From positions 29,567-93,566 of the forward strand of contig VFZL01000017.1 in NCBI GenBank assembly GCA_016871175.1: DNA of 64,000 bases. Reading direction: 5' to 3'. Source of the stretch: Acidimicrobiia bacterium (GTDB taxonomy: Bacteria > Acidobacteriota > Vicinamibacteria > Vicinamibacterales > CAVVIG01). Shown piece after piece: positions 27,741 through 35,636 of this stretch. Under the pieces are notes generated by a model. That model had not been told where the DNA came from. It saw nothing but the letters and a program-made list of their open reading frames with translations, and ran no database searches. The translations under genes were made by a program, and so were the position numbers. Every line of letters begins with the position of its first letter. The first letter of the stretch is position 1.

Positions 27741-28412
27741 TCACCGCCTGGGCGACTCGCCGAACTCCGAAGGGAGCGCGCTCCATCGCTCTCGCCCCGC
27801 GTAGGTCGTCGGCTTGTGCCCGTGGGCGGCTCGGTACGCCACGTACCATGCCCGTAGCTGCTTGTAGCGCGCATCTGACATGCGGATGGGTCGGTGAGGG
27901 TAGTCGAGGAGTACTCGCTCGACCTTCCAGACGTTGGTCTCTGCCAACCGCCAATCGTAGCCGCCCATCTCGCGGCCCAGATCGACGAGGGCGTAGCCCG
28001 TCACGCGTCCGGTGTAATCGACGTACGGGTCGACATAGCTCAGCGCCAGCGCGCGGGGCGAGGCGAACACGGGCTTGCGTCCATGGAGACCGGGATCGCG
28101 CGACCTGGCGACCGATCCCCAGCGCCCGTTCTGACGGTACACGAAGATCACGTGATCGAGCTGGTCGATGGACTCGAAGCTGATGACCAGCGGGGGATAG
28201 CCGTGTTGCTCCAGGACAACGGTGGAGAACAGCGTCGCTTCGAGACAGTGTGCGCACAGGTGCCGAACGACGCCTCGAAACGAGCGGAGTGTGGCCCCTT
28301 GGGGCGGCGGCTCGTTGTTGTATGCCAGATTGTTGAGATATTCCTGCACGTGTGTCGGTGTGCGGAGCCGAGCGATGAGGCGGCGCTCTGTCGGTCGAAA
28401 CGACGGACTCAT
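27741..28412 (-). CDS. Transglutaminase-like hypothetical protein
   Basis: A 223-residue protein without a signal peptide. The pattern CAHCLEATLFSTVVLEQHGYPPLV, then DHVIFVYRQNGRWG, resembles a transglutaminase/cysteine-protease fold: cysteine near residue 54, histidine near 87, and a following polar strand. Similar proteins occur in Acidobacteria-like genomes, as far as I recall, with unknown function. It lies 39 bases after the Sco1-like gene on the same strand. It could act on peptide bonds, but that is only inferred from the motif. Confidence 0.65.
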   Translation of the reverse strand: MSPSFRPTERRLIARLRTPTHVQEYLNNLAYNNEPPPQGATLRSFRGVVRHLCAHCLEATLFSTVVLEQHGYPPLVISFESIDQLDHVIFVYRQNGRWGSVARSRDPGLHGRKPVFASPRALALSYVDPYVDYTGRVTGYALVDLGREMGGYDWRLAETNVWKVERVLLDYPHRPIRMSDARYKQLRAWYVAYRAAHGHKPTTYAGRERWSALPSEFGESPRR

Positions 28413-28451
28413 GATCGGATGGGCACGCGCCGCAGATGGGTTGTCAGTCCG

Positions 28452-29381
28452 TTATCGGCCAAGGCTGGTGAGGTCGGCGAGGAGTTGCTCGGGAGTCCAG
28501 TCGTTGCCCGTGTAGGCCTTCACGAAGACTCCGTTCGCGTCCACGATCGCGGTTCGAAGATTGTGTGTGATGTCGGCCGCATCCTTCGCCCGCATGGCGA
28601 ACACGCCAAATCGGCCAGCCAACGCCTCGATGTCCGCCTGGTCGCCGGTCAGGAACGTCCAGCGTGTTGGATCCGCACCGACCGACGTCGCATGGCGCTT
28701 GAGTACCTCCGGTGTGTCAGTCGAAGGATCGAAGCTGATGGTCACCAGGTGCACGCTCTTCAGCGAAGGATGCTCAGCCAGCCGCGCCTGGAGTGTGGCG
28801 AAATGCCGGTCCATCAGCGGGCAAAAGGTCGGCAGCGGGCACTTCGTATAGATGAACGTGACGACGACCGCGGACCCCCGGAACGAGGCGAAGTCGCGCG
28901 CCTTCCCATCCTGGTCGACAAACGTGGCATCGGGTGTGGTATCGCCTCCGGTCAGAAGATTGGGCGCACGCGGACCGTCGGATAACTTCGAGGATGCAGC
29001 CGCAGTCGTCGCTGCTGATGGTCCTTCGAGCGGGGCATCTCCGACGATTCTGATGTCGCGCAGATAGGCCGAGCCACCGTCCTCGACGACCAACGTCGAC
29101 GTGATGAGATCGCCCGGCTGGAGCGCCGAAATCTCCTTCGCATCGCGCACGGAGTACGGCATCGTCATCGCTTCCATGAATCCGGCGATGGCCTCGTGCT
29201 TGACGACCGTCTCTTTGCGCTCGAGAGCCACCGAGATGACCTGTCCCTGCATCGTATACGTGCGAGCCGCGGTTGACGGAGGATCTCCACAACTGCTGCT
29301 GGCGATGGCGACGACCATCACAACGGCCACACACAGCGCGCGAGCCGCCGCTCGAACGAGAGATCTCAACCGCTCCGTCAC
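28452..29381 (-). CDS. CusF-Sco1 fusion lipoprotein, copper chaperone
   Basis: A 309-residue exported protein. The leader ends at a possible lipidation cysteine, C31 (VAIASSSC), although the lipobox is imperfect. Residues ~42-115 form a CusF-like copper-binding domain with GFMEAMTMPYSV. The C-terminal half is an SCO1/SenC thioredoxin fold with FIYTKCPLPTFCPLMD (a CX5C variant of the usual CX3C) and the distal histidine in DITHNLRT. Sco proteins deliver copper to the CuA site of cytochrome oxidase or keep its thiols reduced. The fusion suggests coupled copper capture and delivery. No oxidase gene is nearby. Confidence 0.9.
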   Translation of the reverse strand: MTERLRSLVRAAARALCVAVVMVVAIASSSCGDPPSTAARTYTMQGQVISVALERKETVVKHEAIAGFMEAMTMPYSVRDAKEISALQPGDLITSTLVVEDGGSAYLRDIRIVGDAPLEGPSAATTAAASSKLSDGPRAPNLLTGGDTTPDATFVDQDGKARDFASFRGSAVVVTFIYTKCPLPTFCPLMDRHFATLQARLAEHPSLKSVHLVTISFDPSTDTPEVLKRHATSVGADPTRWTFLTGDQADIEALAGRFGVFAMRAKDAADITHNLRTAIVDANGVFVKAYTGNDWTPEQLLADLTSLGR

Positions 29382-29402
29382 GGAAGTAGTGTACTGCGAA
29401 GG

Positions 29403-29530
29403 GTTCGCCGGTTCGAGGGTTCAAGGGCTCGTGGGTTCTCGAGAGCCGGGGTATATTGAGAAACGTGAACCCTTGAACCCTTGAACCGTTGAACCGTTGA
29501 ACCGTTTGAAACTCTGAACCCCTGAACCCC
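29403..29530. repeat. Tandem TTGAACC-type intergenic repeats
   Basis: Between the Sco1-like gene and the DUF72 gene is a run of imperfect ~10-base units: GGTTCGAGGGTTCAAGGG on the left, and on the right successive copies of CCCTTGAA and CGTTGAACCG. The two halves are roughly inverted relative to each other (29403-29425 versus 29466-29525), around a central GAGAGCCGGGGTATATTGAG segment, so a long imperfect hairpin is possible. It is noncoding, and no spacers of CRISPR type are present. Confidence 0.7.
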
Positions 29531-29543
29531 AACCAACCCGACG

Positions 29544-30245
29544 ATGTTCTGGATCGGTACCTCTGGTTACGACTACCCCGAGTGGAAGGGGAGTTTCTAC
29601 CCGACCGATCTCCCTGCGGCGAAGATGTTGCCGTACTACGCCGAGCGGTTCCCCACCGTGGAGATCAACTACACCTTCTACCGGATGCCGAACGAGAAGC
29701 TCGTGACGGTATGGGCCGCGCAGACCCCGTCGCCGTACAAGCTCACATTGAAGGCGCCACGGCGAATCACGCACGATAGCCGGTTGCGGAATTGCGGCGA
29801 TCTGGTGCGGGGTTTCTGCACGGTTGCGGGGACGCTTGGCGACAAGCTCGGCGCGCTGCTGTTTCAGCTGCCGCCGCACCTGAAGCGCGACCTCGACCTC
29901 TTCGACGCGTTCCTTGGTGAGCTTCCGCCGAAGGCACCGGCCGCGTTCGAGTTTCGCAACCCGTCCTGGTTTGACGACCCGGTGGTCGAGCGGCTCCAGG
30001 CCCGCGGCTACGCGCTGTGCGTCGCCGACAGCGAGAAGGTCTCCACGCCTCTTGCCGTGACCGCGGACTATGCGTACTTCCGCCTCCGAGACGAGGGCTA
30101 TACGCGGGATGACATCGCCGCGTGGGCAGACCGGATTCGTGCCGCGACCACCGAGTGCCGCGACGTGTACGTGTATTTCAAGCACGAGGAGGAAGGGAAG
30201 GGCCCTGAATTCGCGGCGCTGTTACGGCGACACCTGCAGGCCTGA
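29544..30245 (+). CDS. DUF72 (YecE-like) family protein
   Basis: A 233-residue protein with the family opening WIGTSGYDYPEWKGSFYP, then ERFPTVEINYTFYRMP and AFEFRNPSWFDD, and the C-terminal VYVYFKHEEEGKGPEFA. DUF72 adopts a TIM-barrel fold; its biochemical function is not established. The length is normal. The gene stands alone on the plus strand after a repeat-filled intergenic region. Confidence 0.93.
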   Translation: MFWIGTSGYDYPEWKGSFYPTDLPAAKMLPYYAERFPTVEINYTFYRMPNEKLVTVWAAQTPSPYKLTLKAPRRITHDSRLRNCGDLVRGFCTVAGTLGDKLGALLFQLPPHLKRDLDLFDAFLGELPPKAPAAFEFRNPSWFDDPVVERLQARGYALCVADSEKVSTPLAVTADYAYFRLRDEGYTRDDIAAWADRIRAATTECRDVYVYFKHEEEGKGPEFAALLRRHLQA

Positions 30246-30309
30246 TCCGCTTCGACGTGATGCCCATGCTGAGTTTTCGGTCTGGAGTTCTGAGTCCAGA
30301 ATTCCGAAG
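30246..30309. repeat. Degenerate GAGTTC/GAATTC intergenic repeat
   Basis: The 64-base gap between the convergent DUF72 and hydrolase genes holds repeated words of the form GAGTTCTGAGTCCAGAATTCCGA, and these continue into the hydrolase 3' end (CAGAGTTCCGAG). It looks like decayed tandem filler, possibly with weak inverted symmetry. No gene is visible. Confidence 0.45.
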
Positions 30310-31320
30310 TCAGAGTTCCGAGTGCGACTCCACGAAGCGCACGATCTGGGTCTCGGCCCAGTATTCGTCGTCGAGGAAGTTGTGACCGTTCTGAAAGCCT
30401 CGGGGCGGACGCGTCGAGATGAACCCACAGTGCCCGCCGTGCTCCGACAGTCGGAGTGTGACGCGCGGATTTCCGGTGACGCGCGGATCGCGAAAGGGCT
30501 GAGACGGAACGAACGGGTCGTCGGCCGCGGTGATCACCAGCGCCGGTACGCGGACGCGATCGATTACCCGCATGGCGCTCGCCTTGTGGTAGTAGTCCTC
30601 GGCGTCGGCGAAGCCGAAGTGCGGCGCCGTGTAGACATCGTCGAACTGGCGGACGGTTCTGATTGATGGCAGCTTCGAGAGATCGAAGCTGCCGGGCCAG
30701 TGCCGATCTTTGCGTCTCATCCTTGCTTTGAGGTCGCGGACGAAGTTCCACTGGTAGATCCAATTCGAGCGGCGCTCGAGCGCGTGCACGCAGAGAGAGA
30801 TCTCGAGAATCGGCGAGACCGCCGCGACGGCTCTGAGCGCGGCCGGTGGGGCGTCGCCGTACTCCCCGGCGAGCTTCAGTGCCAGATTGCCGCCGAGGGA
30901 GTACCCGGCCACGGCGATCGCCGGCAGGCCATCGACCCCGCTCAGTTCCTCGATGATGTGCCTGGCGTCAGCCGTTAATCCGGAGTGAAACAGGCCCGCC
31001 GACAAATGCTCGGTTCCGCCGCAGTTCCGCTGATTGAGCCTGAGGACGTTCATGCCCTGCGCGAGCGCCTTTGCCGCGATGCCACGCATGTAGTGCGCCT
31101 GGCTCGAGCCGTTCAGGCCGTGCAGCAGGAGCAGGGTCGAGTGGCGAGCAGGCTCCGATTGCCAGTGGCAGTGCGCGAGGACACGCGCGTCAGGCTCGAT
31201 CTCGAAGTACCTCTCGACCGGAGGCGGCAGCGTGGGGAACGAACGCGGCTTGCCCCAGCCGTACAGCGTCATCTTGTGGCCGCCGCGCAACGCGGGATGG
31301 GCGACGAATTCCGGAGTCAA
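30310..31320 (-). CDS. Alpha/beta hydrolase, YheT family
   Basis: A 336-residue hydrolase. It has the oxyanion-hole segment LLLLHGLNGSSQAHYMRG, the nucleophile elbow AVAGYSLGGNLALKLAG, an acid in VITAADDPFVP, and the histidine in SEHGGHCGFIS, so a complete Ser-Asp-His triad. The N-terminal HPALRGGHKMTLYGW matches the YheT/EMB8 subgroup, often annotated as esterases of unknown substrate. The frame is open upstream and the likely start is TTG at 31320; an ATG at residue 17 would cut into the conserved N-terminus. Confidence 0.9.
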   Translation of the reverse strand: MTPEFVAHPALRGGHKMTLYGWGKPRSFPTLPPPVERYFEIEPDARVLAHCHWQSEPARHSTLLLLHGLNGSSQAHYMRGIAAKALAQGMNVLRLNQRNCGGTEHLSAGLFHSGLTADARHIIEELSGVDGLPAIAVAGYSLGGNLALKLAGEYGDAPPAALRAVAAVSPILEISLCVHALERRSNWIYQWNFVRDLKARMRRKDRHWPGSFDLSKLPSIRTVRQFDDVYTAPHFGFADAEDYYHKASAMRVIDRVRVPALVITAADDPFVPSQPFRDPRVTGNPRVTLRLSEHGGHCGFISTRPPRGFQNGHNFLDDEYWAETQIVRFVESHSEL

Positions 31321-31695
31321 CGCGTGATCGATTATATGGCGCCTGTTTCGAGCTCACGTGAGGCTCGAGGTGCCTCGCGTTCCGGATGGCCCCGAGGACC
31401 TCAGCTCGAGCGAGCGCTGTCTGGGCGGCGTGTTGACGGGTTTCGGGGAGCGCGATGAGCATCCGCACCTCGTGGAACGGTGGACGCGTCTCGCGGCCTC
31501 GTCCATCCAGAACGGGCCCGGTCACCCGTCAGTCGAACCACGCCAGCCGTTCAGGGTCCGCCGCCGCGGACCTTCGCACCTCGGCGCAGGCATGACGACG
31601 GCGACTCAGCGGCGTGAAAACCGCCGAGGGGTCCCCGTCTCGCCGGAGCCCGACGAGCCTATAATCCGGCGGTACCAGGCGATGGTGACGCACTC
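31321..31695. other. Intergenic region, no convincing gene
   Basis: These 375 bases contain overlapping open frames on both strands, but none has recognisable motifs or a good ribosome site. A TATAAT hexamer (about 31660-31665) precedes the GAF stub and could be a -10 box; no matching -35 element is evident. Confidence 0.5.
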
Positions 31696-31869
31696 GTGCC
31701 GCTTGAGATCCCTCCTCCCCCGCAACCCGACAGACGCTTGACCGTCGATTATGCGGCGGCGCGCGCGCTCGCGGAGGCGGCGACGCCAGCCGAGGCCGCA
31801 GTGCACCTCCTGCAGGCCATCTGCGAGACGCTCGACTGGGACCACGGCGCGTTGTGGCGGGTGGACTGA
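31696..31869 (+). pseudogene. GAF-domain N-terminal stub
   Basis: A 57-codon frame starting at GTG 31696 reads LTVDYAAARALAEAATPAEAA then LLQAICETLDWDHGALWRVD and ends at TGA 31867-31869. This is the typical opening of a GAF sensor domain, which normally continues from WRVD into a ~120-residue fold. Here the continuation is lost: the next bases are a GGAGACACGGGAGACG-type low-complexity stretch leading to the kinase gene. It is probably the remnant of a sensor gene truncated by insertion or deletion. Confidence 0.5.
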
Positions 31870-32003
31870 CTCGTGGGGCCGCTGGGGATCACGGAGACAC
31901 GGGAGACGACGAGGGTCCCGGAGACGCCGGGCACCCCGGCCAGACCGCTCAGACACAACAGCAGCCAGGAGAGCCGACGGCGACCTCGCCCGGAGAACGA
32001 CCG

Positions 32004-33746
32004 GTGCGCCAAGGTCCGTCGGCGCTGCGCGTTGGCGATGTCATCGACGGTCGGTATTAGATCGTGGCTCGCATCGCCGCCGGGGGGATGGGCGAGGTCT
32101 TTCGCGCACGGCGCACGCGCCTGGGGGACGACGTCGCCCTCAAGGTCATTCACTCCGCAGCACTGGAGGACGAGGGGCGACGCGATCGGTTCATGACCGA
32201 AGGCCGTCTCTGCGCCGCGCTTCGCCACCCCAACATCGTCAGTGTCCTGGACGTCGGCGTCGATCCCGGCTTCGGGCCGTTCTTGGTCATAGAGTTCCTG
32301 AACGGGCGGAGCCTGGCGCAGGACATAGCGGAAACTGGGCCCTTGCCGACCGAGCAGGTGCGCCGGATTGCCGTGGACCTGGCGGCGGCCATCGATTTGG
32401 CGCATTCGTTGGGGCTCGTGCATCGCGATCTCAAGCCCGCCAATATCGTGACGCATCGATACGAGACCGGAAAGGTCGTGCCCAAGATTGTCGACTTCGG
32501 CATCGGGCTGATGCGGGGCGCCGAGAATGCGACGATGCAATCGGCGCCGACGGCTCCGCTCATGGCGTCACTGGCCTACGCGTCTCCCGAACAGCTGAAC
32601 GGCGAGGTGGTGGACGGCCGGTCCGATATCTACAGCGTTGGCATGGTCGTGTACGAGATGCTGACCGGCCGCCCGCCCTTCGTCGAGCAGGATGCGCGAA
32701 CCCTGCTCGCGAAGCGGCTGACGGCTGTCCCCGCGCGCCCGAGCGAGTGGCGCCCCGAGCTGGACCCCGCCTTGGACAGCGTGGTGCTGAAGGCGCTGGC
32801 CAAGGAACCGGGACTTCGATGGCCGACCGCCACGGCGTTCGCTCACGCACTCGATGGACGCGATCACGGTCCCGATCGCGCCACGCTGTCGACGGGATCC
32901 GGCGTGCGAGAGCGCTATGACCTTGGCGAGCTCATCGCGAAAGGTCGACTGGGAAGCGAGATCTACGAGGGGACGCACCGCGCCATGGGCACCCGCGTCG
33001 CCATCCGGATCCTGCGCCGAGGCGCTCAGGCGACTTGGGACGCCGCCCGCTCACGCTTTCTCCGTGAGGCGCGGACGATGCAAGTTGCGCACGCATCAAT
33101 CCTGCAAGTTCGCGATTATGGCGAGGAGCGTGACCTCGTCTACGTGGTGACCGACTTCATCGTTGGGCCATCGCTCCGCCACGTCCTCGATACGGAAGGC
33201 GTGCTGCCGTGGGAGCGCGGGCGTCGTCTCGTGCTCGATCTGGCCAGCGCGTCGCACGCCCTTCACCGTACGGGCACTCTGGCGTATGGCGTGACCCCCA
33301 AGATTATTCGCCTCACGGGCGAAGGTCGCGATGAGCGTCTGATCATCTCGTCAGCGGGCATTGTGGAGCTGCAGCACGTGCTCGCCGGCTCGAGCGAGGA
33401 GGCGCTGCGAGGCCTGCAGATCTCCAACACCGATTTGTTCTACGTCGGCCCCGAGGTATTGCTCGGCGAGCTGCCCGACGGCCGCACCGACGTCTTCACG
33501 ATCGGCGTGCTCGCGTACGAGTTGCTCACAGGGAAGCGGCCGTTCGCCGCCGCGACCGTGCCGCAATTGATCGCCCGGATCGTCGCGGGCGATTTCGAGG
33601 ATCCGCGCGTCTTCGCGCCAGGCCTTGCCGCAGACGCCGCGCGCATCATCGTTCGTTGTCTCGACCGGCGTCCGGACCAGCGGTACGCCAATGCAGCGGA
33701 GCTCGAGTCGGCGTGGCTCGCCACTAGCCGATCCGCCATCGAGTGA
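32004..33746 (+). pseudogene. Ser/Thr kinase with tandem pseudokinase domain, in-frame TAG
   Basis: The likely start is GTG 32004, eight bases after GGAG. The frame reads LRVGDVIDGRY, then TAG at 32058-32060, then IVARIAAGGMGEVFRARR in the same frame. The stop falls in the first strand of the kinase fold; initiation at GTG 32064 would lose that strand. The first domain is a complete Hanks-type kinase with VALKVIH, HRDLKPANIV, KIVDFGIG and ASPEQ. The second, from about DLGELIAKGRLGSEIYEG, keeps the fold and FYVGPEVL but lacks the HRD and DFG aspartates, so it is a pseudokinase. No membrane segment is seen. The 560 codons after TAG are undisturbed, so the stop is recent, read through, or an error. 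Confidence 0.75.
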
Positions 33747-33778
33747 TCGGCGATGTCCGGAAGTAAGATAGACCCTGC

Positions 33779-35122
33779 ATGACGCGTCCGTTCTACGCCA
33801 ATCTGTACGTGCAGGTGCTGTTCGGCATCGCGTTGGGCATCGTCTTTGGCTTCGTGTCGCCAGAGAACGCCGCCGCGATGAAACCGCTGGGCGACGGCTT
33901 CATCAAGCTGGTGAAGATGCTCATCGCCCCAATCGTGTTCACCACGGTCGTCGTGGGCATCGCCCATATGGGCGAGATGAAGCACGTCGGTCGAATTGGC
34001 CTGCGGGCCCTCGTGTACTTCGAGGTGGTGTCGACGCTTGCGCTGGCGATCGGTCTCGTGGTGGTGACGGTGTTGAAGCCAGGGAGCGGCATCGGGTTCG
34101 ATCCGACGACTGTCGACGCGAGCTCGGTCGCTTCCTATACCAACGCCTCGCAGCATCTGAGTACCGTCGATTTCGTCCTGAACGTCATCCCCGATACCGT
34201 GATTGGCGCGTTCGCGAGGGGCGAAGTGCTCCAGGTGTTGCTGTTCGCGGTCTTGTTCGGGCTGGCGCTGCTGCAGTTGGGTCCGCGCGCGCAGCCGCTC
34301 GTGCATGTGGTCCAGATGGCGTCCGATGGGCTCTTCACCGTTGTGTCGATGGTCATGCGTCTGGCGCCGATTGGCGCGTTTGGCGCGATGGCCTTCACGG
34401 TCGGCCGTTACGGCGTGGCATCGCTCATCTCGCTCGGCAAGCTGATGCTCGGCGTGTACCTCACGTGCGCATTCTTCGTGTTCGTCGTCCTCGGCGCCAT
34501 CGCGGCCGCGGCCGGCTTCAGCATCTTCAAGTTCCTTCGCTACATCTCTGAAGAGATCCTCATCGTCTTGGGCACCTCGTCGTCTGAGTCCGCGCTCCCT
34601 CGGATCATGTCGAAGCTGGAGCACATTGGGTGCGCGAAGCCAGTGGTTGGCTTGGTGGTGCCGACGGGATACTCCTTCAACCTGGACGGCACCTCCATCT
34701 ACATGACGATGGCAGCGGTGTTCGTGGCGCAGGCGAGCAACATCGACCTGACGTGGAGTCAGGAGCTGGGCATCCTCGCCGTCCTGCTGTTGACGTCCAA
34801 GGGTGCGGCTGCGGTGACCGGCAGCGGCTTCGTCACGCTCGCGGCGACCTTGGCGGCGTTTCCGACGATTCCGGTTGCGGGTCTGACGCTCCTGCTCGGC
34901 GTCGACCGCTTCATGTCGGAGGCCCGAGCCATCACCAACCTCATCGGCAACGCGGTCGCGACGATGGTCGTCGCGCGGTGGGATGGTGCGCTGGACTTGG
35001 CGCGGGCCCGCGCCATCCTCGATGGGCGAGACAGGCACCTGGCGCACCTTACGCCGGTTGGAGCGCAGTCGGAGGCGCCGACCACCACCCCTTCCCCGGT
35101 TATCGCGCAGTCCGGTCAGTAG
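33779..35122 (+). CDS. Dicarboxylate:cation symporter (DctA/GltP family)
   Basis: A 447-residue membrane transporter of the DAACS family, with eight helices and two re-entrant hairpins. Motifs: [32 protein letters not shown] (serine-rich hairpin 1), [20 protein letters not shown], and hairpin 2 with [22 protein letters not shown]. The order fits C4-dicarboxylate or glutamate uptake driven by protons or sodium. An arginine in the last helix region ([21 protein letters not shown]) is typical of dicarboxylate binding, but specificity is not certain. It starts 32 bases after the kinase gene. Confidence 0.93.
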   Translation: MTRPFYANLYVQVLFGIALGIVFGFVSPENAAAMKPLGDGFIKLVKMLIAPIVFTTVVVGIAHMGEMKHVGRIGLRALVYFEVVSTLALAIGLVVVTVLKPGSGIGFDPTTVDASSVASYTNASQHLSTVDFVLNVIPDTVIGAFARGEVLQVLLFAVLFGLALLQLGPRAQPLVHVVQMASDGLFTVVSMVMRLAPIGAFGAMAFTVGRYGVASLISLGKLMLGVYLTCAFFVFVVLGAIAAAAGFSIFKFLRYISEEILIVLGTSSSESALPRIMSKLEHIGCAKPVVGLVVPTGYSFNLDGTSIYMTMAAVFVAQASNIDLTWSQELGILAVLLLTSKGAAAVTGSGFVTLAATLAAFPTIPVAGLTLLLGVDRFMSEARAITNLIGNAVATMVVARWDGALDLARARAILDGRDRHLAHLTPVGAQSEAPTTTPSPVIAQSGQ

Positions 35123-35150
35123 GCGGGCCGGGACGCAGCCCGTATGGTGA

Positions 35151-35636
35151 TCACACGCCGGTCAGACCGTACACGGGCGGGACCGGGACGTCCGCCAGCC
35201 TGAGATAGACCGTGAGTTGGCCCCGATGGTGAATCAGATGGTGCAACACGAAGGCGCGGATCGCGCCCTCACGCGGCATCGCGAAGACTTCGGCGCCACC
35301 CTGGGTCAAGCGCCACTGCGCTTTGTACTCGGCGTCGCTGCGATCGAGTTCGATTCTGGTGCGTGATGCCCGGGCCTCGAAGCGTGTCATGATTTCCGCA
35401 CACGATGGCAGCGGATCCGGTGCCGGTGGTGCGTCGTCGAGATCGAACGTGTCCTGACCCAGGATCGGCGAGGCCCATCCGAGGACGTCGATGACGTGCG
35501 TGGCCAAGGCGTTGAGCGAGCGACACCGTGCGTGAGGTTGCCATGTCAGCCGTTGCTCAGGCAGATGCGTCAGGACGCGACGCGTCGAGGCGATCTCGTG
35601 GTCGTAATCGGCGAGCAGTCGCTCCCTGAATCCCAT
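35151..35636 (-). CDS. DinB family protein
   Basis: A 161-residue four-helix-bundle protein. Metal-binding histidines appear as ALATHVIDVLGW near residue 47 and VLHHLIHHRGQLTVYLR near 135-151. DinB-like proteins include thiol-dependent transferases and many members of unknown function. The ATG at 35636 is preferred over an upstream frame that adds 67 unlikely residues. This start codon overlaps by two bases the start of the divergent acylase gene (CATG), so each gene's promoter would lie in the other's coding sequence unless one start is further in. Confidence 0.82.
   Translation of the reverse strand: MGFRERLLADYDHEIASTRRVLTHLPEQRLTWQPHARCRSLNALATHVIDVLGWASPILGQDTFDLDDAPPAPDPLPSCAEIMTRFEARASRTRIELDRSDAEYKAQWRLTQGGAEVFAMPREGAIRAFVLHHLIHHRGQLTVYLRLADVPVPPVYGLTGV

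Noticed and set aside
29403..29530. Possible CRISPR array
   Set aside because: Units are ~10 bases and contiguous, with no regular spacers and no cas genes.
31190..31525. 111-aa minus-strand frame upstream of the YheT-like hydrolase
   Set aside because: It overlaps the hydrolase N-terminus in another frame, and has no motif or ribosome site.
33440..35047. 535-aa minus-strand frame over the kinase and DctA genes
   Set aside because: Low-complexity, charged composition antisense to clear genes.
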